From NCBI RefSeq assembly GCF_010093445.1, contig NZ_PDWW01000011.1:1-64000 (forward strand): a stretch of 64,000 bases of DNA. The letters are read 5' to 3'. The position numbers and the translations under genes were made by a program. This document shows, piece after piece, positions 49,764-58,820 of this stretch. Origin of the DNA: Pseudoxanthomonas japonensis. Lineage in GTDB: Bacteria; Pseudomonadota; Gammaproteobacteria; Xanthomonadales; Xanthomonadaceae. Position 1 is the first letter of the stretch; every line of letters starts with the position of its first letter. Under the pieces are notes generated by a model, which did not search any database, was not told where the DNA came from, and was given only the letters and a program-made list of their open reading frames with translations.

Positions 49764-50966
49764 ATGGCGACATGGATGAAGCGGTTGGCGCTGGTGTCCG
49801 CACTGGCCGTCGCGGCGGTGATCGGACTGGTGGTGTTCGGTGGTTTCCGCCTGAAGGATCCGCAGGGAAACATCGCGTTCGGCTGGGATGCGGACGCGCG
49901 GCGTTTCCAGATCATGGAAAAGCCGATGCTGGCCGCGGAAGGCCCGCACGTCTTCCTCCACGACGGCGGCTACGAAGTGCTCGCCACGCAGCAGGATGCG
50001 GATGCCTGGCGACTGGTCCGCACGCAGCTGCCCGCATCGCCATTGCCGACGCTCACCGTGCAGGTCGGCAATGCATCGAAGACGCGCTTCCAAGTGACGC
50101 TGCGGCCGGCATCGCCCGCACGCAGCGCGGTGCACGCCGACAATCCTCCGCGCCTGCTGATGCTGTCGGACATCGAGGGCGAGTTCGACAGGCTCACCTC
50201 GCTGCTGCGCGCGAACGGCGTCATCGACGACGCCCTGCACTGGCGCTACGGCGACGGCCATGTCGCGCTGGTCGGCGACTTCGTCGACCGCGGCGACGAC
50301 ATGACCGCGGTGCTGTGGCTGATCTACCGGCTTCAGGCGGAAGCAGATGCCACCGGTGGACGCGTCCACTACGTGCTGGGCAACCATGAGCACCTCGCGA
50401 TGTCGGGCCGCAAGAAGTACTGGCCCGGCGGCCTGGTCGCGTTCGCCACCGCCCTGGGCGACGACGGCGACGAGCGCCTGTTTTCCTCACAGTCCGTGCT
50501 CGGCGAATGGCTGGCGGAACAGCCGGTGATCGCGCGCGTTGGCGACCATCTGTTCGTCCACGGCGGCATCAGTGGGGACGTACTGGCACTCGACCTGGAC
50601 ATCGACCAGATCAACGCCCTCGCGCAACCGCACCTGCATGCCGAACCGGAGAGCCTGCAGGGCGACGCCGACACCCTGCTCGGCCGCACCGGCCTGACCT
50701 GGTACCGCGGCATGGCGATGCCGGACGACGCGAAGCAGCGTCGCGAAGCCGATCCCGCCGCCCACCTGCAACGAGTCCTTGCCCGCTACGGCGTCAAGCG
50801 CCTCGCCATCGGCCACACGCTGGTGCCGGACATCACGCTGGAGCAGCAGGGGCGCCTGCTGCGTCTGGATGTGCACCACGCCGAGCAAACCCCGCAGGCC
50901 GCGCTATACGAGGGCGACGAACTGTGGCGCGTGGATGCGGCCGGCGGACGTGTACGTCTGCAATGA
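49764..50966 (+). CDS. Membrane-anchored metallophosphoesterase
   Basis: A 400-residue protein with an N-terminal anchor (LALVSALAVAAVIGLVVFGG) and a calcineurin-like phosphoesterase domain from about residue 130: LMLSDIEGEFDRL, ALVGDFVDRGDD, YVLGNHEHLA, HLFVHGGISG and RLAIGHTLV. These are the five metal-binding blocks, except that the usual D-x-H of block 1 reads D-I-E. Probably a periplasmic phosphatase of the Shelph/PPP-like type; substrate unknown. Stands alone, convergent with the next gene. Confidence 0.8.
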   Translation: MATWMKRLALVSALAVAAVIGLVVFGGFRLKDPQGNIAFGWDADARRFQIMEKPMLAAEGPHVFLHDGGYEVLATQQDADAWRLVRTQLPASPLPTLTVQVGNASKTRFQVTLRPASPARSAVHADNPPRLLMLSDIEGEFDRLTSLLRANGVIDDALHWRYGDGHVALVGDFVDRGDDMTAVLWLIYRLQAEADATGGRVHYVLGNHEHLAMSGRKKYWPGGLVAFATALGDDGDERLFSSQSVLGEWLAEQPVIARVGDHLFVHGGISGDVLALDLDIDQINALAQPHLHAEPESLQGDADTLLGRTGLTWYRGMAMPDDAKQRREADPAAHLQRVLARYGVKRLAIGHTLVPDITLEQQGRLLRLDVHHAEQTPQAALYEGDELWRVDAAGGRVRLQ

Positions 50967-50969
50967 CGA

Positions 50970-51401
50970 TCATCTGCGGTGACGCCGACAGACCTGCGGC
51001 GTGATGGTGTACTGCAGTCGCCGGCTTGGATCCGATGCAATCCGCTCGGCATCGCCGAACGCGGCGTATGCGAAATGGCCGGTCAACGCTGCGCCCGGTT
51101 CGATCCGCGTTCTACCGCAGCCGCCGGGGCAATAGACGCTGAGGAGAGAGCTCTTCACCGCCAGCAGACCGTCCATAGTCGACAGCGATACGACGGGGCT
51201 CTCGACCACCAGCGTCCCTTCGGACGATGGCCAGTCGTGCGCCCCCACGCACAGCGCGCGATCGTGGTGCGATTGCAGTACGACATCGAATCGGCGCTTG
51301 GCCGGGTTGTCGGTGACAGTGAGGCTGTATGCGTCCGACGTGAGCAGCGTGGACGTCGAGGCGCACGCCGCCGTCACCAGAGCGAGCATGCTGGCCAACA
51401 T
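50970..51401 (-). CDS. Putative lipoprotein of unknown function
   Basis: A 143-residue protein beginning MLASMLALVTAACAS, a short hydrophobic leader ending in a lipobox-like TAAC, so probably lipid-anchored. The mature part is unrecognised and has three further cysteines (ALCVGAHDWPS, VYCPGGCGRTRIEPG) and a Tyr/Phe-rich end. It lies 29 bp after the SDR gene on the same strand and may be cotranscribed with it. Confidence 0.5.
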   Translation of the reverse strand: MLASMLALVTAACASTSTLLTSDAYSLTVTDNPAKRRFDVVLQSHHDRALCVGAHDWPSSEGTLVVESPVVSLSTMDGLLAVKSSLLSVYCPGGCGRTRIEPGAALTGHFAYAAFGDAERIASDPSRRLQYTITPQVCRRHRR

Positions 51402-51430
51402 GCGGCATACGACGTGTGGCAGACGACGGC

Positions 51431-52207
51431 TCAGAACCCGTACCGCAGGAACCCGCCATCCACCGCGATGCATTCGCCGGTGACGTAGCTGGCGGCGGGC
51501 AGACAGAGAAAGGCGACAGCGGCGGCAACCTCTTCCGGCTCGCCGATCCGGCGCATCGGCGTGCGCGCGACGACTTCGTCGTAGTAGTCCGCATCGGACA
51601 GCGGGCCGGAGGTGCGGCGCGTGCGGATGTACCACGGCGCCACCGCGTTGACGCGCACGCCGTCCTCGGCCCATTCGGCGGCGAGGTTGCGGGTGAGCTG
51701 GTGCAGCGCGGCCTTGGTCATGCCGTAGGGGGCGCCGCTGCGCACGGCGGTGATCCCAGACACGCTACCGACGTTGACGATGCTCGAGGCCGCATGCCGC
51801 GTCAGCAGCGGATGCGCATAGCGCGACAGCTCGAATGCCGAGAACAGGTTGGTCTCGAAGATGCCGCGCCACTCGTCCTCGGTGTAGTCCACCGCGGCAC
51901 GGGTGACGTTGCCGCCGGCATTGTTGACCAGGATGTTGAGGCCGTCGCCGTGGTCTTCCACCCAGTCGAGGATGGCGCGGCGGTCTTCGTCGTCGGCCAC
52001 GTCGGCGGCCAGCGTGGCGATGGTGCGTTCAGGGAACTCGTCTGCCAGGTCCGTGCGCGCGTCCTGCAGCGCATCCTCGTCGCGCGCCACCATCAGCACG
52101 TCCGCGCCGAAGCCGAGCAATTCGCGTGCGATCGCCATCCCGATGCCCGCGCTGGCACCGGTCACCAGTGCCAGTTGCCCTTCCAGTCGCCACCGGTTCG
52201 CCGCCAC
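51431..52207 (-). CDS. Short-chain dehydrogenase/reductase (tropinone reductase-like)
   Basis: A 258-residue classical [24 protein letters not shown] (cofactor site), [14 protein letters not shown], the catalytic Ser-Tyr-Lys in [24 protein letters not shown], and the C-terminal [13 protein letters not shown]. The closest pattern is the tropinone reductase-like NADPH enzymes of bacteria and plants. GTG 52207 is chosen as start because GGAGG sits 5 bases upstream, better placed than for the in-frame ATGs at 52222 and 52237. Intact, unlike the SDR at 874. Confidence 0.88.
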   Translation of the reverse strand: MAANRWRLEGQLALVTGASAGIGMAIARELLGFGADVLMVARDEDALQDARTDLADEFPERTIATLAADVADDEDRRAILDWVEDHGDGLNILVNNAGGNVTRAAVDYTEDEWRGIFETNLFSAFELSRYAHPLLTRHAASSIVNVGSVSGITAVRSGAPYGMTKAALHQLTRNLAAEWAEDGVRVNAVAPWYIRTRRTSGPLSDADYYDEVVARTPMRRIGEPEEVAAAVAFLCLPAASYVTGECIAVDGGFLRYGF

Positions 52208-52265
52208 ATGCGCCTCCTTCATCGAAGGGCGTAGCATAGCGCCACGTCACAGGAGGACCGTCGCC

Positions 52266-52388
52266 ATGACCCGGCTCCGCCTCACCCTGCTCGCCATCGC
52301 ATTGCTGGCCTGCGCCGCCTGCCGCGCACCCGAGCCACCGCCCACCGACGATCCACCGGAACCTCAGGCGGCGCCCGAGACCGCCTGA
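52266..52388 (+). CDS. Small lipoprotein
   Basis: A 40-residue peptide: a hydrophobic leader RLTLLAIALLACAACRAPEP with a lipobox Cys at 17 or 20, then a short Pro/Glu-rich tail. A strong AGGAGG lies about 8 bases upstream. Xanthomonads carry many such tiny lipoproteins (entericidin-like in length only). Divergent from the SDR gene. Confidence 0.55.
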   Translation: MTRLRLTLLAIALLACAACRAPEPPPTDDPPEPQAAPETA

Positions 52389-52472
52389 GTCCTGCGGATC
52401 ATCGCCACACGGCGCGGATGGCGCCGCATGGCACGCGACGTCGCCCGTCGGCATCCGACACCCCGACACGCA

Positions 52473-52502
52473 ACGGGCCGCGCGGTTGCCCACGCGGCCC
52501 GT
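52473..52502. terminator. Hairpin between the small lipoprotein and sppA
   Basis: ACGGGCCGCG (52473-52482) and CGCGGCCCGT (52493-52502) make a perfect 10-bp stem with a 10-base loop in the gap between two convergent genes. No U-run on either strand, so a bidirectional stop is likely but unproven. Confidence 0.5.
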
Positions 52503-52525
52503 CGATCACGCGTTGTCGGGTGGAC

Positions 52526-54430
52526 TCAGAACCCGCAGAAGCAGTACGCCAGGCTCTTCACCGGGGCGCCGTTGCGGTCGTTCACCGCCTCGTCGACGAA
52601 GCGCAGCTGCGCTTCCATCTCCGGCAGGCTGCGCGCCAGCAGCGCGCGGGCGAAATCGGAGTCCTTCAACCAAGCCGCACCGATGCGGCTGCCGGCGAAG
52701 CCGCCCATGAACTGCGAGAACGGCGAGGACATCTTCTCGATGTAGCGCACGCGGTACTTGTCCGGCTCGCCCAGCTTGGCGCGCTTGGCCGCGTCGGCCA
52801 CCGCCGCGTCGAAGCCGGCGAGTTCGTCGACCAGCCCGCGCTCCTTCGCCTGCGCACCGCTCCACACGCGACCGCGCGCGACGGCATCGATCTCTTCGAC
52901 CGGCTTCTTGCGCGCTTCGGCGACCTTGCCGGTGAAATCGGCATAGCCCTTGTCGATGACCGACTGGATCACCTGGCCCACGGCCGGGTCCAGCGGACGG
53001 GTGATGTCGAACGCGCCGGCGAAGCGGGTGGTGCCCACGCCGTCGGTGCGCACGCCGATCTTCTCCAGCGTGCGCGGCACGGTGGGGATCACGCCGAAGA
53101 TGCCGATCGAACCGGTGATCGTGGACGGATCGGCATAGATGCGGTCGGCATTCATGCTGATCCAGTAGCCGCCGGACGCGGCCAGGTCGCCCATCGAGAC
53201 GACCACCGGCTTGCCGGCCTTCTTCAGCGCCGCCACTTCGCGGCGGATCTGTTCGGAGGCGTACACGCCGCCGCCCGGCGAATCCACGCGCAGCACCACG
53301 GCCTTCACGTCGTCGTCGTCGCGCGCCTCGCGCAGCAGCGCCGAGGTGGACAGGCCACCGACGCGGCCGGCCGGCTGGTCGCCATCGGTGATCTCGCCTT
53401 CGGCCACGACTACGGCGACCTGCGGACGCTTGTCGAGCGGATTGATCTTGGCGTCGAGGTGGGTCAGGTAACCGGCCAGGCCGACCGCACGGAAGCCGGT
53501 GTCGGAATCCTCATCGGCCACGCCACGCTCGATCAGCAGGTTCTCGACTTCTTCCTGCGTTTTCAGGCCATCGACGAGCTTCTGCTGCAGCGCGTACTTG
53601 GCCAGGTCGCCACCGGCGGCGGCAATGCCTTCGGGCAGCGTGTCGATGCCGGCGGCCAGCGCTTCCGGCGTGGTCTTGCGGACCTTGGCTATGTCGGCCA
53701 GCAAGCGCTGCCACACGTCGTTCATCCAGAACAGGTCGGCTTCCTTGGCTTCCTTCGACGCGCCATCCAGCACGTAGGGCTCGGCGGCCGACTTGTACTC
53801 GCCCACCTTGAACAGGTGCACGTCCACGCCGAGCTTTTCCTGCAGGCCTTCGCGGTAGTACTGGCGGTAGCGGCCCAGGCCCTCCAGCATCAGGCTGCCC
53901 ATCGGGTCGAGATAGACCTCGTCGGCCTGCGCGGCCAGCAGGTACTGCGTCTGGCTGATGTTCTCGCCGAAGGCGACGATCTGCTTGCCGGAGGCACGGA
54001 ACTTCGCGAGCGCCGCGGCGACTTCACGCAGCGAGGCGTAGCCGGTGGGCTGCAGCTGGTCCACGCGCAACAGCATGCGCTCGATCTTGTCGTCCTTCTG
54101 CGCGGCCTCGATGGCGCGCAGCAGGTCGCGCAGCTGCACTTCCTCGGCGCTCTTGTCGCCGAACGCCTTGGCCAGCGCGCGCGTGGCGGGATCGGTGGTG
54201 AACTGCTCGACCAGGCGGCCTTCCGGCGCCAGCACGAAGGTGGTGCGCTCCATCATCGGCTTCACCCCGCCACTGCCGGCGGCGATGACGAACACGATGA
54301 AGACCAGGAACAGCAACCCGAAGAAGATCAGGTTGAGGACCAGCTTGCGGGTGAAGTTCATCACGTCCCACAGGCCGACGAAGAAGGCGACGATGGGGCT
54401 GCGACGCGGCGGGGGTGCGACTTGGTTCAT
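52526..54430 (-). CDS. sppA: Signal peptide peptidase SppA (67 kDa type)
   Basis: A 634-residue inner-membrane serine protease that digests leftover signal peptides. One transmembrane anchor (LVLNLIFFGLLFLVFIVFVI) lies near residues 30-50. Two tandem S49 domains follow. The N-terminal half holds YKSAAEPYV with the general-base Lys; the C-terminal half holds VLRVDSPGGGVYASEQIRRE and MGDLAASGGYWIS with the nucleophilic Ser. Length fits the E. coli type (618). Confidence 0.95.
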   Translation of the reverse strand: MNQVAPPPRRSPIVAFFVGLWDVMNFTRKLVLNLIFFGLLFLVFIVFVIAAGSGGVKPMMERTTFVLAPEGRLVEQFTTDPATRALAKAFGDKSAEEVQLRDLLRAIEAAQKDDKIERMLLRVDQLQPTGYASLREVAAALAKFRASGKQIVAFGENISQTQYLLAAQADEVYLDPMGSLMLEGLGRYRQYYREGLQEKLGVDVHLFKVGEYKSAAEPYVLDGASKEAKEADLFWMNDVWQRLLADIAKVRKTTPEALAAGIDTLPEGIAAAGGDLAKYALQQKLVDGLKTQEEVENLLIERGVADEDSDTGFRAVGLAGYLTHLDAKINPLDKRPQVAVVVAEGEITDGDQPAGRVGGLSTSALLREARDDDDVKAVVLRVDSPGGGVYASEQIRREVAALKKAGKPVVVSMGDLAASGGYWISMNADRIYADPSTITGSIGIFGVIPTVPRTLEKIGVRTDGVGTTRFAGAFDITRPLDPAVGQVIQSVIDKGYADFTGKVAEARKKPVEEIDAVARGRVWSGAQAKERGLVDELAGFDAAVADAAKRAKLGEPDKYRVRYIEKMSSPFSQFMGGFAGSRIGAAWLKDSDFARALLARSLPEMEAQLRFVDEAVNDRNGAPVKSLAYCFCGF

Positions 54431-54479
54431 GGAAAACTCCGGGAAACTGGGGCCACTGTAGCGTGCGCGTGTGAGGGTT

Positions 54480-55868
54480 TCATGCCCCGTTGGTCACCGT
54501 GACCGGGGCGGGAGACGCGGACCAGCGCCGGCTGCTGCGCTCGAAGCGCCAGCCCAGCAGCACGGCCGCGGCGGTCAGGCCGACGATCAGGCCCAGCCAC
54601 ATGCCCTGCGGGCCCCAGCCGAGGCCCAGGCCCAGCCCGGCGCCCAGCGGCATGCCCAGGCCCCAGTACGAGACCACCGCCAGCCACATGGGCACGCGGG
54701 TGTCCTTCAGTCCGCGCAGCGCGCCGGCCGACAGCACCTGGATGCCGTCGGGGAACTGGAACGCCGCGGCGAACAGCAGCAGCGTGCCCGCCAACGCGGC
54801 CACCGCCAGGTCGTCGGTGTACAGCGACACCACCAGGTCGTGGCCGAGCAGCAGGAACAGCGCCGAGATCGCCTGCGTGGCCAGCACGATGACGTAGCCC
54901 GCGTGCGCGGCGCGGCGGATGCCCGGCGTGTTGCCCGCGCCCACCGCATGGCCCACGCGCACCGTGGTGGCCTCGGCCACGCCCATCGGGATCATGAAGC
55001 ACAGCGCCGACACGTTGATGGCGATCTGGTGCGCCGCCGCCGGGATGGCGCCGAGGCGCGCGATCAGCAGCGCGGTGACGATGAAGAGGCTGCCCTCCAT
55101 CAGCACGGTGATGCCGATCGGCAGGCCGGTGCGCAGCAGCTGCATGATCGGCGCGCGGCGCGGCGGATCGAACCGCGCGAACAGCTGCAGGTCGGCGAAG
55201 CGGCGCGCACGCGTCAGGTAGATCGCGAAGGCGATCGCCTGCAGCCACATGGTCAGCGCCGAGGCGATGCCCAGCCCGCCCGCGCCCAGCTCCGGAAAGC
55301 CGAACTTGCCGAACGCCAGCACGTAGCCCACCGGCGCCAGCACCAGCAGGCCGCCGAAGCCGAGGATCATGGTCGGCAGCGTCCAGTGCGTGCCTTCGCT
55401 GAGGTAGCGCATGCAGAAGTAGAACGTCAGCGCCGGCACGCCCCAGCGGATGCCGTGCAGAAAGGCGGTGGCGCCGGGAATGATGTCGGGCGCGATGCCG
55501 AACGCGGCCAGCGCGTACGGCGCCACGCTGAGGAAGGCGAACATCAGCAGGCCCAGGCCCAGCGACAGCCACAGCGCCTGGCAGAACAACGGGCCGATCT
55601 CGGCGCGCCGCTTGGCGCCGTCGAGCTGCGAGACCGACGCGGTCAGCGAGATCAGCGTGCCGATCGGCACCATCATCGGCAGCCACAGCAGCGCGGTGCC
55701 CACCGTCACCGCCGCCAGCGTGGCCGTGGCGTGGTGGCCGGCGATGACGTTGTCGACGAAGCCGATCAGGCCGGTGGACACGTGGCCCAGCACCAGCGGC
55801 AAAGCGAGCGTGCCCGTGGCGCGCACTTCCTGGCCGAAGCGCGGGGTCGGGGAGGGGGAGACGGACAT
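54480..55868 (-). CDS. MATE-family multidrug exporter (NorM-like)
   Basis: A 462-residue polytopic protein with 12 predicted transmembrane helices and two MatE repeats. Landmarks: LALPLVLGHVSTGLIGFVDNVIAGH, PIGTLISLTASVSQLDGA, GLPIGITVLMEGSLFIVTALLI, VAEATTVRVGHAVGAGN and FPDGIQVLSAGALRGLKDTRVPM. Exports drugs or metabolites using H+ or Na+ gradients. ATG 55868 gives the conserved N-terminus. Divergent from the DUF3667 gene. Confidence 0.92.
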   Translation of the reverse strand: MSVSPSPTPRFGQEVRATGTLALPLVLGHVSTGLIGFVDNVIAGHHATATLAAVTVGTALLWLPMMVPIGTLISLTASVSQLDGAKRRAEIGPLFCQALWLSLGLGLLMFAFLSVAPYALAAFGIAPDIIPGATAFLHGIRWGVPALTFYFCMRYLSEGTHWTLPTMILGFGGLLVLAPVGYVLAFGKFGFPELGAGGLGIASALTMWLQAIAFAIYLTRARRFADLQLFARFDPPRRAPIMQLLRTGLPIGITVLMEGSLFIVTALLIARLGAIPAAAHQIAINVSALCFMIPMGVAEATTVRVGHAVGAGNTPGIRRAAHAGYVIVLATQAISALFLLLGHDLVVSLYTDDLAVAALAGTLLLFAAAFQFPDGIQVLSAGALRGLKDTRVPMWLAVVSYWGLGMPLGAGLGLGLGWGPQGMWLGLIVGLTAAAVLLGWRFERSSRRWSASPAPVTVTNGA

Positions 55869-55970
55869 GAGGATCAACCGCCGGACTGCGGTCGCGCGGC
55901 ATCGCGCTGGCACCGGGTCACGGGAGGCCGGTATCTTACCCGCTCGCCCGCCGCGCCACCCGAACGCCCC

Positions 55971-57188
55971 ATGACCCCATCGCACGATGCCGACGCCGTG
56001 CACGCCAGCGCGTGCGACAACTGCAGGACGCCGCTGCAGGGCGGCTTCTGCCACGTCTGCGGACAGAACGCGCACAACCCGCTGCGCAGCTTCGGGCATG
56101 CGGTGGAAGAGGTGTTCGAATCGTTCTGGCACCTGGACGGGCGCATCTTCCGCACCCTCCGCACCCTGCTCTCGCCCGGCAAGCTGGCCAACGCCTACCT
56201 AGCAGGCCACCGCGCGCCGTACGTGGCGCCGCTGCGGCTGTTCGTCATCGTCAGCGTGCTGACGTTCTTCGTCGCCAGGCTGACCCTGCATATCGGCGAA
56301 GTGAGGCTGCCGGAGCCGCCACCGACCGCGGACGGCCAGACCAACCTGGTCGCCAAGCCGGACGAATCCGGCATCAGCTTCGCCAGGCAGGCCACGGTCG
56401 AAGCCGTCATCAAGGAGCGCGACCGCACCCTGGAAGGCCTGGTGGCGGCACGGACCACGCTTCCTCCCGGCCTGGGCTTCGTGCGCGAGCGCATGGACCA
56501 GAACATCTTCGCCACCCAGCGACTGGCGCGCGAACGGATTATCCAGTTGCAACCGGATCATCCGGCATTGGCGCAACCCGATCCGTATCCGGAGGGCAAG
56601 CCGCTGCCGGAGGTGCCGCAAGGCTCGCTGATCTCGATCGGCGACAAGCCGTTCGACGCCCAGAGCAACCCGGTGAAGATCGGCTGGCTACCCGATTTCG
56701 CCAACGGCTGGATCAACAGGAAGCTGGCGCGTGCCGAGCAGAACATGCCGCGCGTGGCGGAGGACCCCGAGTATTTCTTCACCCGTCTGATCGGCTCGGT
56801 ACCGTCGGCGCTGTTCGTGCTCGTGCCCGTCTTCGCCCTGCTGCTGAAACTCGCCTACATCGGGACGCGGCGCGTCTATCTGGAGCACTTGGTCGTGGCG
56901 CTGTACAGCCATGCCTACCTGTGCCTCTGCATCCTGGCGCTGTGCCTCACCCAGGCGCTCGGCAGCGTGATTGCGACGGACAGTTTCTGGTGGAAGATCC
57001 CCTACTGGACGGTGCTGACGGCGATCCTGGTGTGGATGCCGATCTACCTGCTGAAGATGCAGCAGCGCGTGTACCGGCAGCACAAGATCGTCACGCTGAT
57101 CAAGTTTTCGGTGCTGGGCGCGCTGTACTTCATGATGCTGCTGACGGCGCTGATCTTCCTGACGCTGACGACCTGGGTAAACGCCTAG
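55971..57188 (+). CDS. DUF3667 membrane protein with N-terminal zinc ribbon
   Basis: A 405-residue protein. N-terminal CDNCRTPLQGGFCHVCGQ is a four-Cys zinc ribbon, followed by FGHAVEEVFESFWHLDGRIFRTLRTLLSPGKLANAYLAGHR (core LDGRIFRTLRTLLSPG), the DUF3667 signature. One transmembrane helix, a long periplasmic or cytosolic insert (about residues 115-265), then four to five transmembrane helices. Function unknown. Divergent from the MATE gene. Confidence 0.85.
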   Translation: MTPSHDADAVHASACDNCRTPLQGGFCHVCGQNAHNPLRSFGHAVEEVFESFWHLDGRIFRTLRTLLSPGKLANAYLAGHRAPYVAPLRLFVIVSVLTFFVARLTLHIGEVRLPEPPPTADGQTNLVAKPDESGISFARQATVEAVIKERDRTLEGLVAARTTLPPGLGFVRERMDQNIFATQRLARERIIQLQPDHPALAQPDPYPEGKPLPEVPQGSLISIGDKPFDAQSNPVKIGWLPDFANGWINRKLARAEQNMPRVAEDPEYFFTRLIGSVPSALFVLVPVFALLLKLAYIGTRRVYLEHLVVALYSHAYLCLCILALCLTQALGSVIATDSFWWKIPYWTVLTAILVWMPIYLLKMQQRVYRQHKIVTLIKFSVLGALYFMMLLTALIFLTLTTWVNA

Positions 57189-57195
57189 CGACGTA

Positions 57196-57246
57196 GCGTG
57201 CGCCATGCGCACGCGGTGACTTATGTGGTCCTGCGAATGGCGCACG
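57196..57246. repeat. REP-like inverted repeat between convergent genes
   Basis: GCGTGCGC (57196-57203) and GCGCACGC (57207-57214) make an 8-bp stem with a 3-base loop. ATGGCGCACGC recurs about 30 bp downstream (57236-57246) in inverted relation to the first arm. This double arrangement resembles the REP-type palindromes common in xanthomonad intergenic DNA. It could also stop transcription from both sides. Confidence 0.45.
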
Positions 57247-57262
57247 CCACGGTGGAGCGCGG

Positions 57263-57856
57263 CTAACGGTCCCGTCGCTGCCGCAGCCACGCGCGGCGCT
57301 GGCCCTCGGGCACGGCCAGCAACGCACGACGGAACCCCTCGCGATCCTGCGGCGGAAGACGCTGTGCCAGCGCAGCAAGGTCGTCGCGCTGTTCCGCATC
57401 CAGGCGCCGCAGCAATGCGAGCAGTCCATCGCGCTCTTCCGGCGGAACGTACGCGAACAGCGGCTGCAGTCGCGGCCAGTCCGCACCGAGTTCCGGTCCC
57501 AGCCGCCAGCCCTGCCGCTGCATGCCGTCCAGCACGCTGAACTGCGTGCGCAGCGCGGCCTGGTGCTCCGGCGGCAGCGCCGCGATCTCGCTGGCGGCGG
57601 CACGCAGGCGTGCACGCTGCACCTCGTCCAGGGCACGCCAGGCGGCATAGCGCGCGCGCCGGTCCTCACGCTCGTGCCTCGGCAAGGCATCCCACGCCGA
57701 CCGGCGCTGCTGCCAGTCGGCCTGCGCGGCCGGCGACATCGCGGCCCAGCGGGTGGCATTCGCGGCATCCTGCGCGGACGACGCGGCAATGCCCACCACG
57801 ACGGCAAGGCCTGCCATCACGCAGGCTGCGGCACGGCGCCTGCGGTCAACGCGCAT
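57263..57856 (-). CDS. Exported DUF3106-type protein
   Basis: A 197-residue protein with a signal peptide (AAACVMAGLAVVVGIAASSAQ) and a helical, Arg/Trp/Leu-rich repeat region (RWAAMSPAAQADWQQRRSAWDALP, then RARYAAWRALDEVQRARLRAA), the pattern of DUF3106 proteins. An AGGAGGGG Shine-Dalgarno sequence precedes ATG 57856. Overlaps the sigma-like gene by 11 bases and is probably cotranscribed with it. Function unknown. Confidence 0.75.
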   Translation of the reverse strand: MRVDRRRRAAACVMAGLAVVVGIAASSAQDAANATRWAAMSPAAQADWQQRRSAWDALPRHEREDRRARYAAWRALDEVQRARLRAAASEIAALPPEHQAALRTQFSVLDGMQRQGWRLGPELGADWPRLQPLFAYVPPEERDGLLALLRRLDAEQRDDLAALAQRLPPQDREGFRRALLAVPEGQRRAWLRQRRDR

Positions 57857-58820
57857 CTGCCCCTCCTGCATCCGCATCGGGCGAAGGCGCCGCGGTGGCA
57901 CCGGCACCCGCGACATACCAGGCCAGGAAATCCGCCTCGCGCGCGCGCGCTTCATCGTCGGCGTCCGTGAGGAGCTGGAAATCCGGGTGCGAGGCAGGCG
58001 CGACCGCTTCGGCCGGGGCTGGCAGCGGCGTGTTGTCGGCGGGAAGCGCGGTCGATGTGATCACCGGATCGGGCGGCAGTGGCGATACGCCGTCTTCGTC
58101 GGTCGGAATCGCCTGTGGCAACGCGGACGACGTCGACAATCCGGAACCGCGCCACCACCACAGGCCGCCCACCAGCGCAGCCAGCAGGACAAGGGCCGAC
58201 AGGATCCACGGCCAGCGCCGGGGCGTCCGCGCAACGACCGGCGCGGGCGCCTTGGCCTCGACAGGCGGCAACCGCGTGCCGGCGAGTGCGTCCTCGCGCA
58301 GGCGCGTGAGCGTGGCCAGCCGATCATCGGGCAGTTCGCGAAGATGCTGCTGGATGGCGTCGGCCAAGGCGCGCCAGGCACCGGCATCGGGGTGGCCCAG
58401 GCTGTCCCGCGGACAGGCGCGGGCCAGCGCGTCGCGGTAGGCCGCGCCATCGAGGCCCAGGGCGTCGGCCGCCTCCGCCTCCTGCAGCCCCCCGGCGAGG
58501 CGCAGCAGCAAGGCCGCGCGGTCCGCGGTGGCGGGACGGGCCAGGGCGGCGAACGCGTCGGGCCACTGGGCGGCAGGACCGTCGGCGCGCAATTGCGGCG
58601 TCGCCGCCAGCAGCGCCCAGAAGCGCACCGGCCAGTCCGCCATCGGCAGGGCGGCGGCCTTGCCGCGGAACGCACGCAGGGCCGCGGCAAGGGCCACGTC
58701 GCCGCGATCGGCATTGCCGCATTGGAGTTCGGCGAACACGGCCCCCCGGCGTTCGCAGCCGCGGAGGAAGGCGGCAAGCGCGGCGGGCGCGGGAGAAGAC
58801 GAGGCGGGGGAAGAGACCAT
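57846..58820 (-). CDS. Sigma-like membrane protein of unknown function
   Basis: A 324-residue protein. Residues about 10-75 (LRGCERRGAVFAELQCGN, FWALLAATPQLR) and 101-137 (RAALLLRLAGGLQEAEAADALGLDGAAYRDALARA) follow the helical pattern of ECF sigma regions 2 and 4, but with poor conservation. A single transmembrane helix at about 203-223 (WILSALVLLAALVGGLWWW) then leads to a Pro/Ala/Asp-rich tail. A sigma factor would not normally have a membrane anchor, so this may be a degenerate sigma/anti-sigma fusion or an unrelated protein. Start ATG 58820; ATG 58850 possible. Confidence 0.55.
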   Translation of the reverse strand: MVSSPASSSPAPAALAAFLRGCERRGAVFAELQCGNADRGDVALAAALRAFRGKAAALPMADWPVRFWALLAATPQLRADGPAAQWPDAFAALARPATADRAALLLRLAGGLQEAEAADALGLDGAAYRDALARACPRDSLGHPDAGAWRALADAIQQHLRELPDDRLATLTRLREDALAGTRLPPVEAKAPAPVVARTPRRWPWILSALVLLAALVGGLWWWRGSGLSTSSALPQAIPTDEDGVSPLPPDPVITSTALPADNTPLPAPAEAVAPASHPDFQLLTDADDEARAREADFLAWYVAGAGATAAPSPDADAGGADAR

